From Palsa-1150 sp964531095 (GTDB taxonomy: Bacteria; Myxococcota_A; Polyangia; Polyangiales; Polyangiaceae), in the NCBI GenBank assembly GCA_964531095.1, contig CAZHED010000020.1, positions 35,661 to 99,660 of the forward strand: a DNA stretch of 64,000 nt. Reading direction: 5' to 3'. The position numbers and the translations under genes were made by a program. Below are positions 42,363 to 49,715 of the stretch, piece after piece (position 1 is the stretch's first letter; every line of letters begins with the position of its first letter). The notes under the pieces were generated by a model. That model was given only the letters and a program-made list of their open reading frames with translations. It did not search any database and was not told the DNA's origin.

Positions 42363-43176
42363 CCTCCCAGGCGATGTGGTCCGCGTTAATGCCATGGGTG
42401 AGCTCCTGAAACAGGCGTGACCATTCGGCGTTCCTGCCCGCGGCCAGCAGCGCGGGGGCCACCGCCTCCTCGGGGTGCTGCTGGGCGACGATCCGTTTTC
42501 CGACAACGCGCCCGAGCGCCGCTGCGACGTCGGCAGGCGAGTACTCGCGCGGTCCGGAGAGTTGGACGATCCGCTTGCCGCTCCCCCCCTCGGCGAGCAA
42601 ACGCGCAGCCGCGCGGCCGACGTCCCGAGTCGCGACCATAGGGATCGCGCGGTCGGCTTGCAGGAAGGTCGGCAGGACGCCTTGCGCGACTCCTTGCAAC
42701 GCGATGGCCCAGTTCTCCATAAAATAGGCCGCGCGCAGAAGTGTCACCCCGCGCGTTCGACCCGCCGCCGTAAGCGTCCCGCCGATCGTGGCCTCGGCGT
42801 CGTGAAGGTAGAGGATGGGTCCCGTTCCATCCGGGTGCTGTGCGCCCATCGACGACAGCATGACGACGTGCCCCACGCCAACTGCCACGATGGCGGCGGC
42901 GATGTTCTTCGCCCGGCGATCGTTGTCTGCTCGGACCTGGCTGGAGTGGAAGGCGGGCGGCAGAAGGACGTAGGCCCCCTCCCCTCCGCTGAGAGCGCGC
43001 CCGAGCGCGGCGCGATCTTCGACGTCGGCGACGGCTACCTCAGCCCCTTTTTCCCTCCAGAGCTGCCCCCCGCTGGCCTCGTTGTGCAGCACGACGCGAA
43101 CGGCTTTCCTCTGCGCGAGCAACGTGCTCGCGACGACCTTGCCCGTGTTTCCCGTAGCACCGAAGACGACGAACAT
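42292..43176 (-). CDS. NmrA-like NAD(P)-binding protein
   Basis: A 294-residue atypical short-chain dehydrogenase of the NmrA/HSCARG and NAD(P)H-quinone-oxidoreductase-like group. The nucleotide-binding motif GATGNTGKV is at residues 6-14, followed by VRVVLHNEASG, DVEDRAALGRAL, GEGAYVLLPPAF, VVMLSSMGAQ and LRAAYFMENW, all usual for the family. The YxxxK catalytic pair of classic SDRs is not seen, as expected for NmrA-like redox sensors. It may reduce small quinones or act as an NADPH-sensing regulator. It is divergent from a LysR regulator (about 93 bases between starts), a common pairing in which LysR controls the oxidoreductase. Its 3' end overlaps the TetR frame. Confidence 0.9.
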   Translation of the reverse strand: MFVVFGATGNTGKVVASTLLAQRKAVRVVLHNEASGGQLWREKGAEVAVADVEDRAALGRALSGGEGAYVLLPPAFHSSQVRADNDRRAKNIAAAIVAVGVGHVVMLSSMGAQHPDGTGPILYLHDAEATIGGTLTAAGRTRGVTLLRAAYFMENWAIALQGVAQGVLPTFLQADRAIPMVATRDVGRAAARLLAEGGSGKRIVQLSGPREYSPADVAAALGRVVGKRIVAQQHPEEAVAPALLAAGRNAEWSRLFQELTHGINADHIAWEDGHPSWRGEIDVEAVLASLVGGR

Positions 43177-43269
43177 TGATCAGCTCCTTGGAGTTGTGCG
43201 ACCGCCGTTGCGAAGAGGAATCTGCGCCCACTTTGGTCATGCCTCGAATGGATGTCGTACATTGAGCCC

Positions 43270-44298
43270 ATGAATGCGCTTCATCTTGGTGCCTTCGACC
43301 TCAACCTCCTCGTCGCCCTCGACGCCTTGCTGACCGAAGGGAGCGTGACGCGAGCGGCCGTGCGGATCGGTGTCACCCAAAGCGCCGCCAGCCACGCTCT
43401 TTCTCGCCTAAGGAAACTCACGGGCGACGAGCTGCTCGTGCGCGCGCGCGAGGGCATGGTGCCGACGGTCCGTGCGGAGACGATGAGGGCTCCTTTGCGC
43501 CGCGCACTCGAGGACCTAACCGGGACTCTGTCGTCCCCGCGCGCGTTCGATCCGAAGACGGCGCGCCTGCGTGCGTTTGTCGGCGCCAGCGACTACACGG
43601 AGCTGGTCCTATTGCCCGGCATCTTGGCGCGCCTGGTGCGCGAGGCTCCCGGCGTGGAGCTGCGCGTTCTCATGCCGGGCCAGGACCCCGCAGCAGAGCT
43701 CGCGTCGGGCAAGCTCGACTTCGTCATCATGCCTGCGCCCCCCGGCGACGAGGCGCAGGGCATCCGGGGACGTCAGCTCCTCCGCGACCGCTTCGTCTGT
43801 ATCGCGCGACGCGCTCATCCACTGGCCAAGACGAAGGCACTCAGCCTGTCGTCTTTTGCTGGGGCCGCGCACGCACTCATCTCACCCTGGGGGATGGACG
43901 GCGGCTACGTCGATGATGCGCTCGCGCGGCTCGGCCTCCAGCGCAAGGTAGCCGTCGCGGTTCCCCATTTCCTAGCCGCGCCCCACATCATCGCTTCGAG
44001 CGACCTTCTGCTCACGGTGGCCGAGCGCGTCGCCCACGTGGTTGCCGGACCACTCGATCTCGTGGTGCTGGCGCCGCCAAAGGAGCTCGAGCTAACCGGC
44101 TTCACGATGTCGATCCTGTGGCACGAACGTACCCACGAGGATCCCGCGAGGCGCTGGCTACGCGATATGATCGTCGCGGAAGCGGGCGAGCGTTCTCGGG
44201 CGACGCCCAGCACGGCAACACAACCGCGAGCTCCGAACGGAGGCAGGGCGAAGGCGCCGGGGAGACGCGCGCCTGTCCTCTCGCCTCGCAGGCGATGA
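43270..44298 (+). CDS. LysR-family transcriptional regulator
   Basis: Starting at the ATG 43270 (MNALHLGAFDLNLLVALDALL) gives 342 residues; an ATG six codons upstream is possible. The N-terminal winged HTH is canonical (GSVTRAAVRIGVTQSAASHALSRLRKLTGDELLVRAREGMVPT). The periplasmic-binding-protein-like effector domain spans about residues 85-300 (RLRAFVGASDYTELVLLPGILARL, LDFVIMPAPPGDEAQGI, RFVCIARRAHPLAK, LTVAERVAHVV). This sequence pattern matches the NodD/NahR-like subgroup that often controls a divergent oxidoreductase, here the NmrA-like gene. The last 40 residues are Arg/Pro/Ala-rich and not part of the fold, perhaps a read-on tail. No clear T-N11-A operator could be fixed in the shared intergenic region. 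Confidence 0.92.
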   Translation: MNALHLGAFDLNLLVALDALLTEGSVTRAAVRIGVTQSAASHALSRLRKLTGDELLVRAREGMVPTVRAETMRAPLRRALEDLTGTLSSPRAFDPKTARLRAFVGASDYTELVLLPGILARLVREAPGVELRVLMPGQDPAAELASGKLDFVIMPAPPGDEAQGIRGRQLLRDRFVCIARRAHPLAKTKALSLSSFAGAAHALISPWGMDGGYVDDALARLGLQRKVAVAVPHFLAAPHIIASSDLLLTVAERVAHVVAGPLDLVVLAPPKELELTGFTMSILWHERTHEDPARRWLRDMIVAEAGERSRATPSTATQPRAPNGGRAKAPGRRAPVLSPRRR

Positions 44299-44433
44299 CG
44301 AGCGAGGTCACCTCGGTGGAGCCCGTCGCCAACGAGCCCATGTCGTCCGCTACGCGTCGGCCGTAAGCGACCATCGGCCCCGGGCGAGCGCGTCGGTTGA
44401 ATCGTACGAGCGTGCGGCCTTCTCCCCCGAGCG

Positions 44434-44832
44434 TCAGCCACCCGCGCCGAGCTTGCGCTTGCCATCGAACACGTCGCGGGCGTGGAGGACCTCCGCGCGG
44501 TGCCCTTGCGCCCATGACGCGAGGACGGTGACCGGCGCAAGCAGCGACTGGCCGAGCTTGGTCAGTGCGTACTCCACCTGAGGTGGGTTCGTCGGGTGCA
44601 CGGTTCGCTCCACGATGCCTTCGCGCTCAAGGCCGCGCAGGGTGGATGTGAGCACGCGCTGCGAGATGCCCTCGCTCGCACGCTTGAGCGCGTTGAAGCG
44701 CTGCGCACCGTGGCCAAGGAACACGACGACCAGCGTGCTCCACTTGTCGCCCACGAGGTTCAGAATCTCGCGCGTCGCCGGGCAGTCGCTCTGGAAGCCC
44801 CCGGACAGTTTGCCGTTCCCAAGTATCCTCAA
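44434..44832 (-). CDS. HxlR-family transcriptional regulator
   Basis: A 132-residue winged-helix protein of the HxlR/MarR-like family. It has the expected N-terminal Cys (SDCPATREILNLVGDKWSTLVVVFLGHGAQRFNALKRA), the recognition helix SEGISQRVLTSTLRGLEREGIVERTV, the wing PPQVEYALTKLGQSLL and a C-terminal helix. The Cys at about residue 17 matches the redox/electrophile-sensing Cys of characterised members (YodB, HypR type). It would bind as a dimer and respond to quinones, diamide or aldehydes. It is divergent from a DoxX-family gene, with 82 bases between starts, and that gene is the most likely target. A GAACC-N11-GGTTC dyad lies in the shared region. The N-terminus MRILGNGKL is unusual but short. 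Confidence 0.92.
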   Translation of the reverse strand: MRILGNGKLSGGFQSDCPATREILNLVGDKWSTLVVVFLGHGAQRFNALKRASEGISQRVLTSTLRGLEREGIVERTVHPTNPPQVEYALTKLGQSLLAPVTVLASWAQGHRAEVLHARDVFDGKRKLGAGG

Positions 44833-44878
44833 GGTGCCTCCTTCTCGGTGCGCGGGCGAGTGCGTAGGGTCGCTCTAG

Positions 44879-44899
44879 GAACCCATCCTAACGAGGTTC
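44879..44899. promoter_or_regulatory. Dyad GAACC-N11-GGTTC between the HxlR and DoxX genes
   Basis: Two perfectly complementary five-base arms (44879-44883 and 44895-44899) are separated by 11 bases, about one and a half helical turns between centres, in the 82-base divergent region. Position and symmetry fit a dimeric winged-helix operator, but a five-base arm also occurs by chance, so confidence is low. Confidence 0.35.
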
Positions 44900-44914
44900 T
44901 CAAGGCGAGGCACG

Positions 44915-45337
44915 ATGACCGAGAGCACGAGACGCGACGTCACAAGCCAGACCGGCGGAGGCCTCCACGTCACGCTGTGGATCGTGCAAGGCCTGCTCGC
45001 GCTGACGTTCGTTGGAGGAGGGATCTGGAAGGTCACCACGCCCATCCCCGACCTCGCGTCGAAGATCCCATGGATGGGGGAGGTGACGCCCGGCTTCCTT
45101 CACGCCACGGCCGTGATCGACATCCTCGGCGGCCTAGGTGTCGTCCTACCGTCGATCACTCGGGTCAAGCCGGGGCTCACAGTCCTCGCGGCGCTGGGGT
45201 GCGTCGCCTTGCAGGTCTGTGCGGTCCTATTCCACGTTTTCCGCGGCGAAGGCGCCAAAACGCCGTTCAACTTCGTCCTCATCGCACTCGCGCTTTTCGT
45301 CGCGTGGGGGCGGCGCACGAAGGCGCCCATCGAGTGA
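44915..45337 (+). CDS. DoxX-family membrane protein
   Basis: A 140-residue protein with four predicted membrane helices: VTLWIVQGLLALTFVGGGIWKV, a segment around FLHATAVIDILGGLGVVLPSI, LTVLAALGCVALQVCAVLFHVF and FNFVLIALALFVAWG. The pattern GIWKVTTPI in the first helix and the polar IDILGGLG in the second match the DoxX/DoxX-like (DUF4149-type) group. Members are linked to quinone or thiol redox stress and are frequently controlled by HxlR or MarR regulators. The divergent HxlR gene agrees with this. Biochemical activity of most members is not known. Confidence 0.88.
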   Translation: MTESTRRDVTSQTGGGLHVTLWIVQGLLALTFVGGGIWKVTTPIPDLASKIPWMGEVTPGFLHATAVIDILGGLGVVLPSITRVKPGLTVLAALGCVALQVCAVLFHVFRGEGAKTPFNFVLIALALFVAWGRRTKAPIE

Positions 45338-45341
45338 CGGC

Positions 45342-45515
45342 CTACGCCTTCACGAAGCGGGCGAAGGCAGATGGCCACCGTGGCGTCCTTGCGAGCCCGC
45401 GGAGCACGCGCGGCTCGACGCGGCGCTCGTGACGCTCCTGCAAGATCGCGCGGCAGCGAACGTCGTGTTCGCCTCGATTGCGCTCCAGGATCAGCCGCCG
45501 CACGAAGCCCTCCAT
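45342..45515 (-). CDS. Possible 57-residue gene after the DUF998 gene
   Basis: An in-frame ATG lies 19 bases past the DUF998 stop, with GAGGGG upstream at a six-base spacing, and reads 57 codons in the same direction. The product (start MEGFVRRLILERNRGEHDVRC) is Arg-rich with one or two Cys and matches nothing I know. It may be the tail of an eroded gene or non-coding sequence. The rest of the 200-base gap holds no recognised feature. Confidence 0.25.
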   Translation of the reverse strand: MEGFVRRLILERNRGEHDVRCRAILQERHERRVEPRVLRGLARTPRWPSAFARFVKA

Positions 45516-45536
45516 GGGAGGCCCCTCGTACCCTTT

Positions 45537-46205
45537 TCATGGCGCGTCCGGTCTCGTCGTCGCCAACGTGAGCGCGATGTACCAGGCGTGGATCTCAACT
45601 GCGAGGAGGCGCTCGATGAGCCCCGCGACGCCACGGCTGGCCAAGACAGCCTCCACGCTGAACGTCGCGAAGAAGGCCACGACGAGCATGAGCGTTACCG
45701 CAGCGCCGGCTAGCAGGCCGCCGCCGAGCCGTCGCCAATGTGGGGAGCGACGAAGTACCAACCCCGCGACGAAGAACCCGAGGATCGGTCCCGCGAGCCC
45801 AAGAGCGGAGCCGAGCATGTGTGGCGCAAACGACTCCCACGTGAAGAGCCCGCACAGGATGGCGCCCACGCCAGAGAGGGCGAGCAAGATGGCGCTGCTC
45901 CAGCGCGCGAGCACGCCAAGATCCCTGGTCAGCATGAAGCAACCGATCGGGCTGGCGACGAAGAGTAGTCCCGTCAGGATGAAGGCGCCGTTCATCATCA
46001 CGGCGCCGGGGCCGAGACCGAGACCGCTGATCGGTTGACTGACGAACGAATAGCCCGGTCGAAGGAGGCCCAGAATCGCCCACGTAGATGCGAAGATGAG
46101 CGCCCCGGCGATGGATCCCCGGGCAAGCCAAATCGCGAGAGGTGAGGTCCGGGCGACCTGGGCGTTCGCAGGGGCGGCCAGTGCGGGGTGGCCGACGGTC
46201 GTCAT
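45537..46205 (-). CDS. DUF998-family membrane protein
   Basis: A 222-residue integral membrane protein with six hydrophobic segments, starting with LARGSIAGALIFASTWAILGLLRPGY. The signature SFVSQPISGLGLGPGAVMMNGAFILTGLLFV, with SQPIS and LGLGPG, is characteristic of DUF998. A later LLALSGVGAILCGLFTWES and a C-terminal LIERLLAVEIHAWYIAL support the family. Function is unknown in characterised organisms. It is divergent from a PadR-family regulator, and a 14-base perfect palindrome sits between the two, so the PadR protein probably controls this gene. The start at 46205 is preceded by an AGGAGCG-like element. Confidence 0.85.
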   Translation of the reverse strand: MTTVGHPALAAPANAQVARTSPLAIWLARGSIAGALIFASTWAILGLLRPGYSFVSQPISGLGLGPGAVMMNGAFILTGLLFVASPIGCFMLTRDLGVLARWSSAILLALSGVGAILCGLFTWESFAPHMLGSALGLAGPILGFFVAGLVLRRSPHWRRLGGGLLAGAAVTLMLVVAFFATFSVEAVLASRGVAGLIERLLAVEIHAWYIALTLATTRPDAP

Positions 46206-46269
46206 GGCAAGCGCTCCTTCGCGAGTGGGGGACGTCCGAGTGACTTGGACATTCTCTATCTAAACATAC

Positions 46270-46283
46270 CATGACTAGTCATG
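46270..46283. promoter_or_regulatory. Perfect palindrome CATGACTAGTCATG, candidate PadR operator
   Basis: A 14-base perfect palindrome lies 64 bases from the DUF998 start and 33 bases from the preferred PadR start, in an AT-richer patch (CTATCTAAACATAC) unlike the surroundings. PadR proteins bind palindromes with ATGT/ACAT-type half-sites and usually regulate themselves and a divergent gene, which fits this geometry. Confidence 0.6.
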
Positions 46284-46316
46284 CAAGGCTGGGCGGCGGT
46301 GTACGCTCGCTTCCAC

Positions 46317-47066
46317 ATGTTTCTTCCCCCCGCCCGCCCGCGCTCGCCGTTGTGGCTGGTCGTGCTCTCGCTCGCGTGCGAGGAGCCGATGCACCCGTAC
46401 CGCATGCAGACGCTCATCAAGCAGCGCGGTAAGGAGCAGATCGCGAACGTCGCCCAGCGGAACAGCGTCTACCAGACGATCGTTGCACTGCATCGAGCCG
46501 GACTGATCGCGATCCACGGGGTCTCGCGCGAAGAGCGTCGGCCCGAGCGCACCGCCTACGAGGCAACGGCCATGGGCCGGCAGACCCTGCGAACCTGGAT
46601 TCGGCACGGCCTGGCCAACGTCGCGCGCGAGTTTCCCGAGTTTCCGGCCGTACTCTCGCTCTTGGATCCGACTCTTCGCCCCGACGAGCTGGGCGCGCTC
46701 TTGGAGAGTCGCATCGTGGCACTTGAGGCGCCGCTCGCCGAGCTTGGGAAGGCTTCCGCCGGCTTGCCCCGGATCTTCTTGCTCGAGGAGGAGTATATGA
46801 CCGCGGTTGTTCGCGCCGAAATCAAGTGGCTGCGCAGTGTGATCGCGGATTTGCGCTCCGGGTCCCTCGCCTTTCCAAGTAAAGCGGAGATGCTGAGGCT
46901 TGCTGCGACGATGGGTGGGCCGAGCGAGGAGGCCATCAGTCGGATCGAGACGGAACGGGCGGACGGCGAGAAGTCTGCGAACGCGGCAGGCACAACCCAG
47001 AAGCGTGCGCGTCGGGAGTCGTCGAAGCAGAGACCGGCCAAGAAGGCGAAGCGCCGGCGGTCGTGA
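46317..47066 (+). CDS. PadR-family transcriptional regulator
   Basis: From the ATG at 46317 the protein has 249 residues; an upstream ATG at 46281 lies inside the palindromic operator and is less likely. The winged helix runs LWLVVLSLACEEPMHPYRMQTLIKQRG, then NVAQRNSVYQTIVALHRAGLI, and TAYEATAMGRQTLRTWI (the usual YxxTxxG wing pattern). A long helical C-terminal dimerisation domain covers about residues 90-190 and a Lys/Arg-rich tail follows (KQRPAKKAKRRRS). It probably represses itself and the divergent DUF998 gene in response to a small hydrophobic molecule. The basic tail of about 40 residues is longer than usual for the family. Confidence 0.9.
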   Translation: MFLPPARPRSPLWLVVLSLACEEPMHPYRMQTLIKQRGKEQIANVAQRNSVYQTIVALHRAGLIAIHGVSREERRPERTAYEATAMGRQTLRTWIRHGLANVAREFPEFPAVLSLLDPTLRPDELGALLESRIVALEAPLAELGKASAGLPRIFLLEEEYMTAVVRAEIKWLRSVIADLRSGSLAFPSKAEMLRLAATMGGPSEEAISRIETERADGEKSANAAGTTQKRARRESSKQRPAKKAKRRRS

Positions 47067-47298
47067 GTTCGCTTCGCCGCCCTGTGCGACCTGCTGCGCG
47101 AATGGGTAACTGATCGACACGCCCACAGGGCGTGGGTTTGAGTAGAAGCACCCGTAACGGGAGGGACAAGTAGCGCTCGGCTGCACCATCAAGTCGGACG
47201 ACCTGCTCGTGCTCCCCAGGGTCCGCGCTCCGCGCCGAGACTGGCAGGCAACGGCGCTTTCCATCGCGAGCGATAGGGCGTAGCGTGACCCGAGCGCC

Positions 47299-48174
47299 AT
47301 GAAGAGGATCATCCTCGGCGACAACGCGGATGTGCTCCCGACGCTGCCCGAAGGGTTCGCGCGGCTCATCTACATCGACCCGCCCTTCAACACCGGCAAA
47401 GTCCAAAAGCGGGACCGCATGCGCGTTACGGCGACCGAGGGGGAGGGTGATCGCAAGGGGTTTGGCGGGCGCAGGTACAACGTCGAAAAAGTCGAGAGCG
47501 GCTCGTACGCCGACGACTTCGACGATTTCCGGTCCTTCCTCCTTCCTCGCGTCGCCGCATCCCTCCGCTGTCTGACGGCCGATGGCTCGCTGTTCGTCCA
47601 CCTTGACTACCGGGAGGTTCACTACGTCAAGGTCGCGCTCGACCAGATGATCGGTCGCGATCGGTTCATGAACGAGATCATCTGGTCGTACGACTACGGT
47701 GGCCGCTCTAAGAACCGCTGGCCGTCGAAGCACGACACCATTCTCTGGTACGCGCTCGATCCCGAGAGCTACGTCTTCAACTTCGACGAGATGGATCGCA
47801 TTCCCTACATGGCGCCCGGACTCGTCGGGGCGGAGAAGGAGCAGCGGGGGAAGACTCCCACGGACGTGTGGTGGCACACGATCGTCCCGACGAACGGGCG
47901 CGAGAAGACGGGCTACCCGACCCAGAAGCCGCTCGGCGTGTTGAACCGCGTCGTCAAGGTGCACTCGCGCCCGGATGACGTCGTCCTGGACTTCTTTGGG
48001 GGCAGCGGTACGACGGGCGAGGCGGCAGCCATGAACGGGAGGGGCTTCGTCCTGATCGACAACAACCCGGAGGCAGTGCAGGTGGCGTCGGCTCGCTTGG
48101 CGCACTACCAGCCTCACTGCGAAGGCTTCTCTTTCGTGCCGGCCGCGAAAGCTTCGCCGGCCGCCCTCTCCTAG
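47299..48174 (+). CDS. Orphan beta-class site-specific DNA methyltransferase
   Basis: A 291-residue amino-methyltransferase with motif order IV then I, the beta (circularly permuted) arrangement. DPPFNTG, the catalytic (D/N)PP(Y/F) motif, is at residues 27-33. The S-adenosylmethionine motif FFGGSGTTG is near residue 231, followed by an acidic strand end (VLIDNNPEA). TQKPLGVLNRVV, the usual motif X-like helix, comes just before. DPPF with Phe is typical of N4-cytosine or N6-adenine enzymes of this class; base and site cannot be told. No restriction endonuclase, specificity subunit or Mrr-type gene is adjacent, so it is an orphan. A 232-base gap upstream has no recognised feature. Confidence 0.92.
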   Translation: MKRIILGDNADVLPTLPEGFARLIYIDPPFNTGKVQKRDRMRVTATEGEGDRKGFGGRRYNVEKVESGSYADDFDDFRSFLLPRVAASLRCLTADGSLFVHLDYREVHYVKVALDQMIGRDRFMNEIIWSYDYGGRSKNRWPSKHDTILWYALDPESYVFNFDEMDRIPYMAPGLVGAEKEQRGKTPTDVWWHTIVPTNGREKTGYPTQKPLGVLNRVVKVHSRPDDVVLDFFGGSGTTGEAAAMNGRGFVLIDNNPEAVQVASARLAHYQPHCEGFSFVPAAKASPAALS

Positions 48175-48258
48175 TGCCGTCCGCCGGAGGTTCCGCTCTC
48201 CGTGCCGGGTGGCGCGCTGCTCCGTCGGTGGCGGGCTCCGAGAGAGGGGTAGGGTAGC

Positions 48259-49668
48259 GTGTCTCGGCAGCGGGACATTCTCCTCACATTCGCCTTCTTC
48301 GGTTTTGTCTACTGCTTCCTCGCACGCGCGGCCTTCCACGGCTTTCCGCTCTCCGGCGACGAGTATTCGCACTTGTTGCAGGCTGAGCTCTTCGCGCGAG
48401 GGCTCCTTCATTCGGCCGCCCCGACGAACTCAGATTGGTTTCGCGTCGACCATGTCGTCGTCGATGACTGGGTCCGCAGCAAGTACCCCCCTGGCACATC
48501 CGCCCTGCTCGCGCTCGGCGTCCTCCTGCGGGTTCCGTGGCTGGTGACTCCGGTCGAAGGGGTTTTGACTCTCGTCCTCGTGTGGACGGCGACGCGGCGC
48601 GTGCTCGGAGAGAAGGACGCGCGCGTCGTGGTGCTCCTTCTCGGAGGAGCGCCCCTCTTCGCCTTTCAAGCCGGTTCGTTCTTCTCGCACACGGCGACGA
48701 GCATGTGGTTGGCGGCGGCGTTCGCCGGCGTATCGGCCTCTGCGACCCGCCCACGCCCGTTTTGCCTGCTCGTCGCGGGCCTTGCTCTGGGCTGCGCGTT
48801 TCTCACCCGCCCCCTCGACGCGGTTGTCTTCGGAGCGGCCCTTCTCGCGCTGCGATCGACCCGAGTGATGGCTTTCGCCGGGCTGGGTGCGGCGCCGTTC
48901 GTCGTCGCCCATCTTGCCTATCAGAATGCGCAGTTCGGCTCGCCTTGGACGGACGGTTACCACGCGTACAACGCGAGCCTGGGGCCGGCGGGCGAGGGGA
49001 GCATGTTGGCACCGTCCTACGTGCTCGACCGCGAGCAGCTGGCGCAGCACCTCGACGTCGTGCGGGCGCTCGTCGTCGATTGGACCGTCCCGGGCACGGC
49101 GCTCTTGGCCTTTCTCGGGTATGCCGCCCTCCGTCGCGCGGGACAGGCGGAGTGGCTGCGCCGGTTCGCGCTCGCGTTCATGACGCTCGAAGTCGCCGTT
49201 CTGTTCGTGACCCAGGGCTGGGTCGACGACGGCGCCCGGCCGCGTTACCTGTCGCCGTCGCTGTTGCCCCTCGCCTGTCTCGCAGGGCCGGGCTGGCGGG
49301 CGGGGGCTGCTCTGCTGTCGGAGCGCGTCGGTCGCGCTGCCGTCCAGACCGTCGGCGCGGTGGCCGCGTTGCTCGCGGCCGCGCAGCTGCAGTCGTTCCT
49401 CTCGACGCGCGCACCGGAGGTGAGCCTGCGCGAGGGCCTCTACCGCACCGTCGCCGGGCGGGGAATTCGCGACGGGATCGTGGTCGTGCCGACGCCCATC
49501 TACGCGCGAAACGGTCCGTTCTTCGATCGGTCCGTCCTCTACGTGTCGGCACCCCCGGCGAAAGCACCGGAGGAGGCCGCGGCCGCGTTTCCGGGCCGGG
49601 CCGTGTTCCTGGCGCGCGAGGCCTGCCCGCGCGAGGACGGCCGGTGGACGCTGCTTCGCATCCAGTGA
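48259..49668 (+). CDS. GT-C-type multi-pass membrane glycosyltransferase-like protein
   Basis: The GTG at 48259 has GAGAGGGG upstream. The 469-residue protein has about ten hydrophobic helices (first: ILLTFAFFGFVYCFLARAAF). The conserved acidic pair of GT-C enzymes is in the first periplasmic loop as SGDEYSHLLQ (D34-E35), as in the ArnT/PMT family; these enzymes move a sugar from a polyprenyl phosphate to an acceptor outside the membrane. A later loop contains FSHTATSMW, with possible metal or acceptor residues. The C-terminal 80 residues are soluble. Donor and acceptor are unknown. It converges on the sulfatase-fold gene with 47 bases between. Confidence 0.85.
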   Translation: MSRQRDILLTFAFFGFVYCFLARAAFHGFPLSGDEYSHLLQAELFARGLLHSAAPTNSDWFRVDHVVVDDWVRSKYPPGTSALLALGVLLRVPWLVTPVEGVLTLVLVWTATRRVLGEKDARVVVLLLGGAPLFAFQAGSFFSHTATSMWLAAAFAGVSASATRPRPFCLLVAGLALGCAFLTRPLDAVVFGAALLALRSTRVMAFAGLGAAPFVVAHLAYQNAQFGSPWTDGYHAYNASLGPAGEGSMLAPSYVLDREQLAQHLDVVRALVVDWTVPGTALLAFLGYAALRRAGQAEWLRRFALAFMTLEVAVLFVTQGWVDDGARPRYLSPSLLPLACLAGPGWRAGAALLSERVGRAAVQTVGAVAALLAAAQLQSFLSTRAPEVSLREGLYRTVAGRGIRDGIVVVPTPIYARNGPFFDRSVLYVSAPPAKAPEEAAAAFPGRAVFLAREACPREDGRWTLLRIQ

Positions 49669-49715
49669 GACGTTCGCCACAGGGACAAGAGCGCTGGCGG
49701 CGGGCCGCCGCGCGT

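Noticed and set aside
43177..43269. Search for a LysR operator and promoter in the NmrA-LysR divergent region
   Set aside because: No symmetric T-N11-A site stood out, and the best -10-like hexamer lies only a few bases before the start codon.
44102..44515. Minus-strand frame opposite the end of the LysR gene
   Set aside because: It is mostly antisense to LysR and overlaps HxlR in another frame; part of it looks protein-like, but no start, motif or family supports it.
49669..49715. GC-rich inverted segment between the converging glycosyltransferase-like and sulfatase-fold genes
   Set aside because: The stem is only about six bases with a three-base loop and no T-run, which is too weak to call a terminator in DNA of this composition.
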